From: Torymus aiolomorphi
Lineage: Eukaryota; Arthropoda; Insecta; Hymenoptera; Torymidae
Length of the DNA stretch: 64,000 nt
Direction: 5' to 3'
Assembly (NCBI GenBank): GCA_036365515.1
Contig: CM070876.1
Coordinates: 124,368,810 to 124,432,809 of the forward strand
Shown here in pieces: positions 19,025 through 31,214 of this stretch (position 1 is the stretch's first letter; each line of letters starts with the position of its first letter). Under the pieces are notes generated by a model, which was not told the origin of the DNA, did no database searches, and worked only from the letters and a program-made list of their open reading frames with translations. Made by a program: the position numbers and the translations under genes.

Positions 19025-19690
19025 CTAGCACCAGCCACTACACTTAACTATGTTACCAGAGCTCCTCTTCGAAGAACTCCTCTGGGTCTCTAGTTGGAGA
19101 CCCGCCGCAGTCCTTGCAGATGTGCTCCTGGAGCGCCAACAAACGTGTTCTGACTCCTCACAGTCCAAGCAGTTGGCCAGCGTCATGCTGTTCATGCTAT
19201 GACTGACGCACTGCTCGCAATTCCTCCATGCGGGGATTCCTCGATTGCATTCCACACACGTATCATAGTCTGCTGCTATACGAATCCTGGCCCTCCTTAC
19301 TGAAGCTTGATACTGTCGGCGAACGACGTTTTTCCGCGCTCCGCTGCGTCGAGGAAATGGTCCCTTTCCTATGGCGCTTCCTCGGGGTCCGGGCTCGGCT
19401 GGAAAGCGTAGTCGTGCTGGTTGTAGATGTTCAACTACCGTCGGTTGCACTTCCGCCAATGGTGCCGAAATAGGTGGTCGTTGTTGCCCAGTAGGTCCCA
19501 CTTGTTTTTCACACTGAACCACCGGAACACGACTGCCGCTATTTGTTGGTGAGGCTGTAGCGGTCTCACCACCCTCCTAATTATTTCTGCGGGTTGCAGG
19601 TCCCGCTCATCGTACCATTCTATGTACAACGCGAAAAGCTGTAAAAAGAGCAACCTCTGCAGCCTGTTCCCCCTGGGCTCTTGCTCGTCC
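19025..19690 (-). pseudogene. Degraded Cys-rich retroelement reading frame upstream of the LTR
   Basis: Two or three minus-strand frames follow one another: 'LFALYIEWYDERDLQPAEII' (19653-19435), then a basic Pro/Arg-rich stretch, then Cys pairs 'CVECNRGIPAWRNCEQC' and 'ANCLDCEESEHVC'. In another frame the end reads 'HICKDCGGSPTRDPEEFFEE' and stops just before the polypurine tract. This looks like one protein with zinc-binding knuckles and an acidic tail, broken by frameshifts. Position next to the 3' LTR suggests the last gene of that element; the family was not identified. Confidence 0.35.
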
Positions 19691-20058
19691 AGATTGGTGT
19701 AGGTTTCAATCGCCTAGTCCTGTAAGGACTTACTTATTCGTGTAGGTGGCTAAAAATGCTCACGTTGGTTTACTAGAAATGCGATGCTTGCACTGACGAC
19801 TGCTGTCGACTGACCGTGTCCTTCCAACTCCGCTCCTTGTTGACCGCCCTCGACTTCTCGGATCTATAAGTAGTGGGGATAAGTGGGTGGGAGGGACGAG
19901 AGATGGTGGAGGTGCCCTACTCTCCGCTCGCCTAAGTGGAAGTTTTCACGCACCTTCCGTGACTAACTATGGCCCTGCCCCCTCGCCGAAAATTGCTAAC
20001 ACTTATTACACAGTCGTAGTTGAAGTGCTAGGCTCGCTATTTTTTAATGACAACGGCG

Positions 20059-20829
20059 CACAATGTTCTATTTTGAAAAAAAATGGACAAAATGAAATAT
20101 CTCGCGAACGGATACCGATAGCCGGATGAATCCAACTGCATTTTAAAGTTGAAGTAATGTTCAATAAAGGAAAAATAGTCCAGTACTGATCATTTGACCC
20201 TGTGACCTTAGAAATGAAAAATGAAAGTCGAATAAATAACGAATTTTCGGCTTTTTCATTGTAGACTATGTGGCTATCAATTTTTTCGATCAAAAAAATA
20301 TGTACTCCTGTAGTGTTTGATGCAAGGAATCCGAATTTGATGTCATAATTGTCCTATCGCACACCAATTTGTTTTTAAAGCAAATTTGTGTACTTGTATT
20401 TATGTACCCATGTATTTTGATTCACTGAATCCGAATTTGAAGTCGAAATTACTCAATAATGCTCCATTTTTTCAAGGTGAATTTTTTGTATTTTTTATGG
20501 AGTTTTCAGATTTAAAAACAAATTGGTGTGCGATAGGACAATTCTGACATCAAATTCGGATTCCTTGCATCAAACACTACAGGAGTACATATTTTTTTGA
20601 TCGAAAAATTGATAGCCAGGAAGTCTACAATGAAAAAGCCGAAAATACGTTATTTATTCGACTTTCATTTTTCATTTCCAAGGTCACAGGGTCAAATGAT
20701 CAGTACTGGACTATTTTTCCTTTGTTGTACATTACATCAACTTTAAAATGCAGTTGCATTCATCCGGCTATCGATATCAGTTCGCGAGATATTTCATTTT
20801 GTCCATTTTTTTCAAAATAGAACACTGTG
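20059..20829. mobile_element. Foldback MITE, copy 1 (771 bp, long terminal inverted repeats)
   Basis: It starts CACAATGTTCTATTTTG and ends with the near-complement GAACACTGTG. The arms of roughly 340 bp are inverted copies of each other around an AT-rich centre of about 100 bp. It is flanked by a 5-bp direct repeat CGGCG (20054-20058 and 20830-20834). There is no coding capacity. Copy 2 lies at 45450-46223 and a half copy at 36309-36626. Confidence 0.85.
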
Positions 20830-20834
20830 CGGCG

Positions 20835-22215
20835 GGGATCTTGGTTCTTCATAATGCGAGAACCCTAAGAAATTACACCTTATAGTGGGATCTAAAGGAT
20901 ACATCGGCACATAGCTATTCTCCCCCGCTGTCTGTTTAAAATCTTTGCCTTCGAGTAAGCGAAATACCAAGTACGTAAAAATCTCTAAAAATGCAATAAT
21001 TACCACACTTAAAAACACGTAAAATATTATATATAACAAATTTTTGGTGGGAATTTTATCCTATCTTCGATGGTACTATTATTAAACTGCTTCGTACTTT
21101 CTTGTTTAAACAACAATTCTCTATGCAAATTTAATTTAATGTTGGACACAATTATATCTATTCTTCGGCGACTCAATTATTTGACTCCCAGAGATAGGTA
21201 TTTTATAAAATTTCCCCGAACAAGATACCTGTAACCTATATTTGCTTATGGTGGACGCCAAACAAAGCCGCTTGTTGGAATTTCTTTGGAAATAATGTTC
21301 CCTGCCCTGCGAAAATTGTATGTTGCAAAGAGGTAGTTTGGTCTCGTTAATAACATTTTCTTGCAAGTTATAAAGTTTTCAAAATAGAACTCATTTTCAC
21401 AGAGAAAGAACGTATTTCTCTCGTTGCATTTCCCTAAATCGGACTGGTTCAAAAACAAATACCGATCGCTTGAGTCGACCACGGCTAGATAATCTACCCG
21501 CGGTTTAATAAACGCCAGAATCAAAGCGTCTTATCCTCTAAATTAGCCTGAAAGGCCGGAAAAGGCTGCATTTTGTATAACAGAAACACGCCCTTATCCG
21601 TAAAGGGTACTACTATTTCTATGAACAATTCGTTATTCGTGAAAATGATGTGTACCTTAACTACCTGATCCGATAAAATGGAACCAAAGTTAGATATAAA
21701 AAAGGGCAAAGCTAATTTTCTCGCGTCCCTAACGTTAAGCAAATATTTATTTAATTCGGCTTAGGTGAATAACACTTTTTGGTGTCCTAATAAATCGCAC
21801 AAATTTAATATAAGTTGTTTAGTTTCTGATACGCTTTCGACTAATGTGTACAAACTTTCTAAAATGAGCTGAAATTTAGTATCTAGTTTAAGTTTCCCCT
21901 TTATAAATCCTTGACCTTCTTAACAAATTTAGCAAATTCCCTCTCAATGTTCAAGCTCTTTTTCCCATAATCGTTTTCGATTATACATCTGCTATCTCTT
22001 TGACCCGACATAATTTCTACTTTATCCTCCCGGAACTTCCTCATTGCCCCACTAATTTCCTTATAATTTTCGAACACGTAACTCACGGGGGGTACGTTGT
22101 ACTCCTTCCCCTTAGAACTACCGCGAGGTCGTAAAATAACTCGCTTTTTCCTAAATTACCAATTAATCTAACTAGACCGCGCAATTCAATGTCTACCCAG
22201 CTTATTAAATGCACA
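20835..22215 (-). pseudogene. Degraded envelope-like (env) remnant of an insect LTR retrovirus
   Basis: Several minus-strand frames in series resemble an insect errantivirus-type envelope protein. There is a segment with 'LNVRDARKLALPFFISNFGS' (about 21740), a Cys-bearing segment 'NQSDLGKCNERNTFFLCENE' (about 21440), and a C-terminal membrane span 'IIFYVFLSVVIIAFLEIF' followed by a short tail (21039-20835). Stops and frame changes separate them (for example near 22087, 21900 and 21245), so no full product can be made. MITE copy 1 abuts the 3' end. Whether it belongs to the element owning the LTR at 18077-18828 is uncertain. Confidence 0.5.
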
Positions 22216-22348
22216 ATTGTATGTTCGGCTCACGTGCCGATAAGTACGCTTCTCGAATTTGTTACAATTCCGCCCTACCTAGCCTCGCTGTTACCTTAAT
22301 AAATTCGGTGTTGACTTTTGAATTACAAGCTTGAGGTCCATTGGTAAA

Positions 22349-23010
22349 AAGTTATATAGAAACATAGTCATTTTAGCGATATTTTATGGCTTTAAGCGTA
22401 GGGATACATAAACAGTTTCGTAAAGTTAAGAAAATGCAAAGCTTCTTGTACGACGTCCAGAGTTACTAGATTGAGGCCCAGAGTTACAAGATTGAAGTCC
22501 AATGGTACAAGACTTTGGTAAAGCATTACAAGTATAAGGCATAGAGTTAAAAACTTGACGTTAAGAGTTATAATCCGGATTTAAAATATTGATAAAATGA
22601 AATATAAAATAGCGAGAATAAATGTACCGTATAGAGTATGTACTCATTTGAAAATGAATATTTTATGTATTTTTATAGGATTAACAAAAATTATATAGAA
22701 ACATAGTCATTTTTATGATATTTCGTAACTTTAAGCATACGGATACATAAACAGTTTCGTACAGTTTAGAAAATTCAAAGCTTCAAGAATGAGATTCAAA
22801 GTTACAAGATTGAGGTCCAATGGTACAAGACTTTGGTAAAGCATTACAAGTATAAGTCATAGAGTTAAAAGCATTAGGTTAAGAGTTACAATCCTGGTTT
22901 AAAGTATTGATAAAATGAAATATAAAATAGCGAGAATAAAAGTACCGTTTATAGAATATCCACATTTGAAAGTGAATGTTTTATGTAATTTTAATAGATT
23001 AACAAAAATT
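22349..23010 (+). repeat. Two-unit direct repeat of about 330 bp
   Basis: Two copies share 'TATATAGAAACATAGTCATT', 'ATACATAAACAGTTTCGTA', 'CCAATGGTACAAGACTTTGG' and 'TGAAATATAAAATAGCGAGA', spaced about 330 bp apart. Inside each copy a short phrase 'AGTTACAAGATTGAGGTCCA' also repeats. Noncoding. Confidence 0.8.
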
Positions 23011-23109
23011 ATATTAAAAAATAACATCAAAATTACATCAATTGTAGATTTCCGTTAATTTGGTGTAATAGAAATTTTGAACTAAATTATTAATGCTCAA
23101 ATAACCGTC

Positions 23110-24311
23110 TGTTTGAGAATGCCATAATTTATAATGAGGACATGCTGTGGGTATTTACAAAATAAATTGAGAGCCAAACATTTTAGTAACATAAATTATA
23201 ATATATTGAAAATGTCGATTAAATTAATTAACTATTACAAATTTGCATGAAGACGAAAATTTGAGTTATGCTGAGAAACCCCCGTCCAGTGAAGGCACTG
23301 CTTGCAAAAATGATCACAGTTAATATTATTGATTAACTTAATCTGGGAGTTACCGAACATCGCATGTGCAGAGTACATTCACATTGTATCACTGCTTACA
23401 TGTATCAAAATGGCTGTGCGTGTGTGAGATGTTACCTGCCTTCGCAGCGATCATATTAATCCGGAAGGTGTGAGAAAAAGACGATTGCGATGCACAGAAG
23501 CAGCTGAGTTGCGCCAGATGAGAAAAGCCAGTGAGCAGATCCATTTGAGGAGAGCCAGTAAAGTTTCCCCACTAAGGACCGCCGCCAAAATGCAGCAGAA
23601 GCCGCGTGAGATGTTGCCTCGTGGTGCGCTCGAGGCATCGAGCGCCGTAGAGAAGATGCCGTTTGAGTAGCTCTGCCGTACGAGAAGTTTCCATGTTGCC
23701 GGCTATACCGTGTGAGAGATACTGCTGTGTGAGAACATGCCGTGCGAGACGATGCCGTATGAGATGTCCATGCTGAGAGAGAGAGCGACTACTTGAGTTG
23801 ATCCACAATAAGAATTGCCGAAGGTGTGAGTTTCTCCACGTGGCAGACCGTAACATAGATGGATTTTGAATAGAGTGAGAATGCCGTATGAGTCGGTCAT
23901 GCGGCCTCGTGGCGAGCACGCCGTCCAGACGAAAAGAGAGGGGTTGAGTAGAGTGAGAAAAACCACGCTTGAGTCCATCTGATGTGAGGGCTGTCGAACG
24001 TGCACACCGAAAACTCTCCACGAGGCTGACCGTTTTAGAGAGAGAGTTTCACTAGAGAGAATGAGTGAGCACTTCCGTCTTCTTCCTCGCCTCGTTGTTA
24101 CCGAGGAGTGAATCAAATCAGCGTCTCTCTCATTTACATGTATAAAAGTGAGAGAGACAGCATGATTTTTACCATACTCGGCTAATCAGTGTAGCGAGTC
24201 AGCTGTTCCGCAGAGAGCAGCTGATGAGTGCTGACATCGCGCGGCCACCTGCTGAGTTATCCCTCAGTCGCGCAACCGCGGGAGCTTCAAAACATTGATA
24301 TTTCCCAAACA
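23110..24311 (-). repeat. 3' LTR of the BEL/Pao element (1202 bp)
   Basis: It is a direct repeat of 27990-29342. It contains degenerate copies of a 14-20 bp motif 'ATGCCGTGTGAGA' near 23700-23770. It lacks about 190 bp present in the other LTR and has about 40 bp the other lacks (near 23640). Confidence 0.8.
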
Positions 24312-27300
24312 TTTCGCCCGCCATGAACCGCTAAGTTGATTTAAATTCCGATGATGCTGGTACGATGGCGAGTTGCTGACTTCCGAGTGTATTGAAAGGT
24401 CACCGTCTTGAGTTTCTTCTTATGTGGTTGTGAGTTCTCTAATGAGGTAGTCCAATATCTTCTGATAGTAGCCATATAATATGTGAGGATTATCCGTATT
24501 GAGTACCATGAACTCCACTTGATTTCGTGAGATAAGTGATGCCTTTTTGATGTTGATTGAGACTGTTGTTGAGAAGACTTGCTGCCAGAGTTATTGAGTC
24601 ATCCATGAAGGAGTTTTCCAACTAGGAAGCTGAAATGCATTAACAGTTAGAAACCAAGTGAAGCACTGAATCTAATACCTTGATGATGAGAACAAAGCCA
24701 AAGTGAGTATATCTTCTGACTCCTTTTGGAGTGGTTGTAACGGCTTTGTGTTGAGCAAACCTTCACTTGAGTCAGCCATGATGATGAAATTCCAATTTGA
24801 GAATAATGTTGTCCATGGTCTATTGGCGATGAAGTATTATTGATTTCACCACTTCCTTCCACTTACATCATACGAAATGCTACGGTTGGGTTGAGTATCC
24901 ATGGAGTGCCATCATTGATGCGAGTTGTACCAAGTTGAGTTTTTTATTGAGAATGTTGCGAAGGTAGTTCTCCATTTGAAATAAACCATATGTTAGCCGT
25001 AATGAAACCATTCGGATGAGTAGCCACTGACCATGTATGGATGAACAGCTGATGACAATGTTGTAAGAGAGCACACAAATACAAATTCAGCACTTGATTC
25101 AGAGTTGATGAGTGGTTCTGCAAGTTGATCACAGTGTGAGTGAAGGGTAATGATGGGGAGGTTCAGCGTCCTGGATAGTTGCCCCCATGAGTTGCTGAGT
25201 CCAATGAGTCCGATACGTAGCACAAGTTACAAAGTCTAGAATAAGTGACTTGGCTGGAACTCTGCTTCCAATAATCCAAATTTCCTGCCTGATGTATGCA
25301 AAATGAGTTTTCTCGGTGCCACTGAGAGATACTGCTCCGTGAGAATTCCGAATGATCATTGATGAGTTGACTGCACCGTAGAAATGTAGCTGGATGTTGA
25401 GTGATATTCTAGTTGACTTTTGTAACCGACCTCCTACGTTGATAATTCCTTCTGAGTGAGTGTATGCAGTCAATCTATTGAATAGATGATTCCGTGGGAC
25501 TTGAGAATTTTCAGCATAGTAAGTTCAGATGGAAATGAACTCGCTGAGTTTCCTTGATCCAGAAGATTTTTTCTTTGTTGATCAGATCAGCTGTGAGTCT
25601 CGTCTCGGTTGAATTTTGCCTTGAAATGATTATAAGGTAACATAACCTAGCCAGTAATTGTTGAGTAATCTATTGCATAATGAGTGTTGATTGACGAGAT
25701 TCCATGAATTTTCCAAATGATATGGCTGCAATGAGTATGACCTTTGCCTCTTTCTGGAAAGTGTTCCTTTTTTGTGAGTCAGCTTGAGATGTCCATGACG
25801 GTTGTCTTCCCTTGTTTGTTGAAATCATCAGGTGAATGAGTGAATCCTAGTTTGAATAGATTCCTTCCATCATGAGGCACGTAAGATTATGCGTGTGCAT
25901 ATTGTCTTGTTATCTGTCCAAAATGAACATGAGAGCTTGGCAACTGTAAATTGTCCAAACATGCCTTGTGAGTGAACCCTGCCGCTCTGAACTCCAACCT
26001 TACACTGAAGTGTCGATTGAGTAAGAGAGGTGGTTTTATCATGATGTGCTATAGCCGTTGCCTGTTGCGAAGCATTCGAAAAGCCATAAATTTCTGAACC
26101 GAATCCAATTGAGTGAGATCTTCTCGAATTTGCAGCCATTCTTCGCAATTGAGTTAAACTTATTTGTCCCATGAGTACTTGAGTAACCACAGCTCTGGTA
26201 GGAGGATTTGAAATAATAACCACAGATGAGATTGTCCATGTGGGATCGAATAGTGCTGAGTTTTGAGAGAGAATTATCCAGTGGTGAAAATTTCTTGAGT
26301 GAGCGGCAATATCATTCTAATGTGAATTTAGTTGATAATGAAATCCGATATAATCTGAATAATTTCATGACGCAGTCATCAGAATCTACCGCTTCAATTG
26401 CTGTTGAATTGTGAGAAATTCCTTGAAAACCATCGGCGAGTTGAATTGCAATTTTGCTAATGCAGAGCCGCCCATCGTGCAGAATCCTGATAACTGCATG
26501 GTGCTGTGAATGAATGTGTCCGTTGATGCAACTCTATATGTGAATTTGTTAAACCGAAGTGCGTGAGTTGATCCGGTTCATTTATCTATGATATGCGTAA
26601 TATCATTTTTTATAGATGCTGTCATGAGTGCAATTGACAGTAACTGCTTGAGGTACGCTTGAGCTTTGTCAAATGAGTCGTTCAGTACATCAGCTTAACT
26701 TTGAGATAACCTTACTTGATGATTTCATTGTGTGAACAAAGTGTTGCTCACACAATACTTGTTCCTTCTTGATTTTACTTGTAGTTGTTGAGGGTGATTC
26801 TTCTTAACCCATAAACGTGTGAGTAATTTCTTCAATTCTTATTTGTTAAGTGATATCCGATCTTGATGTACTATTTTCCGTTGAACAGATGATTTGAGTG
26901 ATTTTAGTAATGACCAGCCAAAATTAATGATTCTGCGATAGGTTCTATCACACTGCCCTTGATGAGGTTAGGTTGATAATTTGACCATTATAGTCAGCAC
27001 CAATGAGTACATCCACAGGTTGAGGTGTCCAAAAGATATGATCTGCCAAACGTAATTTCTGCATATAGTTCCACATAAGCTGCACACATTTCTCTGAGGT
27101 CAGAGTTGATGAGACTTGGCGTATAATGTGAGCAGTGATCCTAGTCTTGAGATTTTTGTGGATGGGCTGTGAGTCTATTTGAACCTTTCCTAATGTATGA
27201 GTTGATTGCGTACCTCCAAATCCAATGATTGGGATAGATGAGCGTTGCCGTGGAGCATTGATTCCTCGAATAGCATCTTTTGAGATAAATCATAATTCTG

Positions 27301-27989
27301 ATATTAAATAGACTCATGACCCAAGTTTATGAGATGTTACCGGTATGTCGTATCATTCCAACGCAGTTGCAATAATGAAAATTGAGTAAAGAGTGTTGCA
27401 GCTGAGTTGACCGTAAGTGTTGATAGTTGCGCCAAAATCCATTGTTGAGTATTTTTTATCCAAGTGATAAATCTTGAGAGAAAATTCCTTGGTCTTGAAC
27501 CTATATGTGATACGCGGTTATTGATGCATAAATCCAAACTCTGAAGCATAGCACTATTGTAAAATGAGTAGGAAGAGTGTAATTGCATCTCTGTATCTCG
27601 TTGAATCGAATAATATCAACGCCACAATAGAGTGAGTGAGTTCACTTCCAATAGGTGCAAGTGTGATGAGTAATGCATATTAAATGTATCACTTTCAGTT
27701 GAGATGTTCTTGTAGAATTCGTCTGAGTTCTGAGTTAACTGCTAAGGCAGAGCTGAATTTGTACGTCCACACAGTGATCCACATGTAGTGATGAGTTTCA
27801 TTGAGGTTGTCCGTTTGAAAGCTGAGTGTGTCCAAGTCACTGGTGAGAATCGCATCCATGAGTCTGTCAATTTCCTTGGCCTCCACATCCTCAGCCATGA
27901 TCCAATGCATGTAAACAGTTTAGCAATGAGTAAAATGCACTGACTCTAATACACACCACAGCATGTTTAATCCGGCTCCAAGGACCAAA
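24312..27989 (-). pseudogene. BEL/Pao gag-pol internal region, many stops
   Basis: No long frame remains, but segments are recognisable in order along the minus strand. A gag-like start is at 27910-27695 ('AEDVEAKEIDRLMDAI'). An RNase H/aspartic-type stretch near 26200-25900 has 'CSFWTDNKTI'. An integrase zinc-binding segment at 25473-25129 has 'EGIINVGGRL', 'YIRQEIWIIGSRVPAKSL' and a 'CATYR' Cys. Fragments of the integrase core and C-terminus run to about 24650. At 3.7 kb it is shorter than usual for the family. The plus strand is strikingly rich in TGAG. Confidence 0.7.
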
Positions 27990-29342
27990 TGTTTGAGAAT
28001 GCCATAATTTATAATGAGGACATGCTGTGGGTGTTTACAAAATAAATTGAGAGCCAAACACTTTAGTAAATTATATTATAATATATTGAAAATGTCAATT
28101 AAATTAAATAACTATTATAAATTTACATGAAGACGCATTAAAATTGATTGAATAGTTGATGGTGCAAGGTTGATATTAAATGTGTGAAAATGTTACAATA
28201 GGTTGAGTGTATGCCTGTTGCATAATTGGGTGAGTGTATGAGTGTTACAAATTCTGTATAAGTGTATATGAGTTGTACAATTTGAGTGTATGAGTTTTTC
28301 GGTGTGAGAGTGGATAAGTTTTGCAGAGAAATTTGAGTTATGTTGAGAAATCCCCATCCAGTGAAGGCACTGCTTGCAAAAATGATTACAGTTAATATTA
28401 TTGATTAGATTAACTTGGTCTGAGAGTTACCGAACATCTCATGTGCAGCGTACATTCACATTATATCACTGCTTACGTGTATCAAAATGGCTGTGCGTGT
28501 GTGAGACGTTACCTGGCTTCGCAGCGATTATATTAATCCGGAAGGTGTGAGAAAAAGACGATTGCGATGCACAGAAGCAGCTGAGTTGCGCCAGATGAGA
28601 AAAGCCAGTGAGCAGATCCATTTGAGGAGAGCCAGTGAAGTTTCCTCACTGAGAACCGCCGCCAAAATGCAGCAGAAGCCACGTGAGGTGTTGCCTCGTG
28701 GTGCGCTTGAGGCATCATGATGTTGCCGGCTATACCGTGTGAGAGACACTGCTGCGTGAGAACATGCCGCGCGAGACGACACCGTATGAGATGTCCATGC
28801 TGAGAGAGAGAGAGAGAGAGCGATCACTTGAGCTGATCCACCATGAGAATTGCCGAAGGTGTGAATTTCTCCACGTGGTAGACCGTAACATAGACGGATT
28901 TTGAGTAGAGTGAGAATGCCCTGTGAGTCGGCCATGCGGCTTCGTGGAGAGCACGCCGTCCAGACGAAGAGAGGTTGAGTAGAGTGAGAAAAATCACACT
29001 TGAGTCCATCCGATCTGAGAGCTGCCGAACGTGCACACCGAAAACTCTCCACGAGGCGGACCGTTTTAGAGAGAGAGTTTAACTAGAGAGAATGAGTGAG
29101 CACTTCCGTCTTCTTCCTCGCCTCGTTGTTACCGAGAAGTGAGTCAAATCAGCGTCTCTCTCATTTACATGTGTTAAAGTGAGAGAGACAGCATGATTTT
29201 TGCTATACTCGGCTAATCAGTGTAGCGAGTCAGCTGTTCCGCAGAGAGAAGCTGATGAGTGCTACCGTCGCACGGCCGCCTGCTGAGTTATTCCACAGTC
29301 GCGCAACCGCGGGAACTTCAAAACATTGATATTTCTCAAACA
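27990..29342 (-). repeat. 5' LTR of the BEL/Pao element (1353 bp)
   Basis: It matches 23110-24311 apart from an extra TGAG-rich segment at about 28136-28328 ('GAGTGTATGAG' repeated) and a shorter stretch near 28715. The phrase 'CTGAGAGAGAGAGAGAGAG' near 28800 is a GA microsatellite expanded relative to the other LTR. Confidence 0.8.
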
Positions 29343-29950
29343 CCTTCTTAGGCCACAATATCGCGACTATCCATAAACAGCGAATTCCCGCTATTCTTGC
29401 AGTGCATAATACCGTATATTGCATGCAGTACAGCAATTTAAGATTTTGAATTATATCAGGCTATAGGAATTTGTAAAAAGATATTAATGCTAAAATAACC
29501 TTCGGCGAAAATATCGTAACCTCCGATAAACAGGAAGTTCCCGATATTCTTGCGGCGCATGATATGGAAAGTTTTAGGCAGCCCAGCAATTGCAGATTTC
29601 CGTTAATATGAGCCTATAGGGATTTCGAATTAGATTATTCATATTCAAATAACCTTCTTAGGCTAATATATTGCGACCATTCATAAACAGCGAATTTCCG
29701 ACATTTTTGCGGTACACGAATTACGATTACAGCAATTGTAGATTCTGGATAATTTTGGGGTATAGAAATTTTAAATTAGGTTATTAATGCTTACAGTATC
29801 TTTCTAGGCCAAAATATTAATACCATTAGAAACCGTAATTATACCTACGTCTTATGGAGTACATCAACTGGAGATTACCGATAATGTTGCATGAATGGAG
29901 TTTGGAACTGGAATGTTATTGCTTAAATAACCTTATGACGATGTGTAGCT
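29343..29950 (+). repeat. Tandem array of about 155-bp units
   Basis: Four units begin 'CCTTCTTAGGC' or variants (about 29343, 29500, 29652, 29801) and contain 'ATAAACAGCGAATT' and 'CAATTGTAGATT' boxes. The left flank of the BEL/Pao element (23010-23109) carries the end of another unit, so the array was split by that insertion. Confidence 0.75.
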
Positions 29951-30029
29951 GAAGAGTTGACTCTACCTTACCGACTTATCCCTTTTTCATAATTTTAATT
30001 TTTCTAATCATTAAAGACTAAGTTGGATT

Positions 30030-30860
30030 TTTTAATCGAATGGTAGGATTTTATGTTAATGATAATTTTAGAATCCACTGGCCATCCCTACCAAATTAGT
30101 GCTCTTATTTATTATGGATAAATAAAAACACATTTTTCTCGTTCGACGTTTCGAACACTTTATTCTGTCCCTATTCAGGAAACTAATTAAATAAAAATTA
30201 ACAAATAATTTTACACACCAATATTAAACGCAACAATTTCAGTTTGGCAATAACAAAACTTAAAACTTACAAGTAGTCGTGATAATCAAAGTATTTTCGC
30301 GGGGAGCAATTCCGCTTATCAATAGTTTGTTTTTACATTGCGATCGAGCTTATATATCTATAAATGTACATGTATATGTTAAATTATATCACAGAGATGG
30401 ACACTAATACTGTATCAACGTATTGTAAATACAAATGGTGGGGAAGCCGCCCCTTACAGCGCTAGCGACAGGAGAGAGGAAGACCTTCTTGAGGCGTGGA
30501 AACGGTATTTTTGTTATTTTAAAGCCAGAACATCGCAATTCTTTATGAAAAAATTATATTCATTAGGTAATCTGTTTATTTCATACTGCTTGTTCAAATA
30601 GTTTTTTTGTGTGTGTATAAAGAGTGCTTCGGTGAAGAGTCTCTTCCCATTATTTATTTCTCTATCTAAAATTTTAATATCGTTGAAATTAATCGAGTGG
30701 CTATTTTCTTTTGTATGTGTGAATAATCCAGAATTTTCATCTTTATCAGCGTATTTCTTTGCGTGCTCTTTTATTCTGACCTTCAACCGTCTACTAGTCT
30801 GTCTGACGTATGAAGCATTGCAATCTTTACAATTTATTTTGTACACAACATTCGCATTAT
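30030..30860 (-). mobile_element. Penelope-like element A, 3' part with GIY-YIG endonuclease
   Basis: The minus strand encodes 116 codons (30514-30864) with 'VVYKINCKDCNASYV' and 'RRLKVRIKEHAKKYADKDE', the GIY-YIG endonuclease typical of the C-terminus of Penelope-like elements. The expected Gly after 'YV' is Arg here (YVRQ instead of YVGQ in the other copies). The 3' noncoding part runs to about 30030 and includes a hammerhead-like motif. The upstream coding part is separated by the Utopia-like insertion at 30861. Confidence 0.75.
30145..30178 (-). ncRNA. Degenerate hammerhead-like motif in PLE A
   Basis: It has the same arrangement as at 34718-34751, but the core box reads CTGAATA and helix II contains a wobble pair. 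It is probably inactive. Confidence 0.5.
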
Positions 30861-31214
30861 TCATTAAATAGTACTGCCCCTATAACGGGGTGATTAACAT
30901 GTTGCTTTGCTAATGAAACAAAGTATATTTTTAGATAGCGACCTCTGGTAACGATTAAATAAGTACAAGTATAAAATAAATAAATAAATAAATAGATATG
31001 GACACAACTCGAATAAATAGATAAATAAATAAATAAACAGTTAAATAAATTAGAACATGTACTCCACGCACAAAACACTGAAAGGGGGCCCTAAAACGGA
31101 CCCCCTACGGGTATTGCCGCACCCCCGAGACATGTTCGACGTAGATGTCCCGCGACCATCTTATTGTGTCCGAGATCATCAGCTTCCTCATGAGCTCCGC
31201 ATATCTGCGGCTGA

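Larger units (their letters stand above)
23110..29342 (-). mobile_element. BEL/Pao LTR retrotransposon, decayed, with 5-bp target duplication
   Basis: The element is bounded by LTRs at 23110-24311 and 27990-29342, each starting TGTTTGAGAA with the matching inverted end. The flanks CCGTC (23105-23109) and CCTTC (29343-29347) are a 5-bp target duplication with one change. On the minus strand a primer-binding-site-like 'TGGTCCTTGGAGCCGG' follows the 5' LTR, and a purine tract precedes the 3' LTR at 24312. Coding remnants are BEL/Pao type. It inserted into the tandem repeat that continues at 29347. Confidence 0.85.

Noticed and set aside
23470..24116. Arg/Ser-rich frames in the BEL/Pao LTRs (also 28528-29052)
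   Set aside because: LTR sequence with TGAG-rich repeats. Frames are not shared between the two LTRs in a protein-conserving way.
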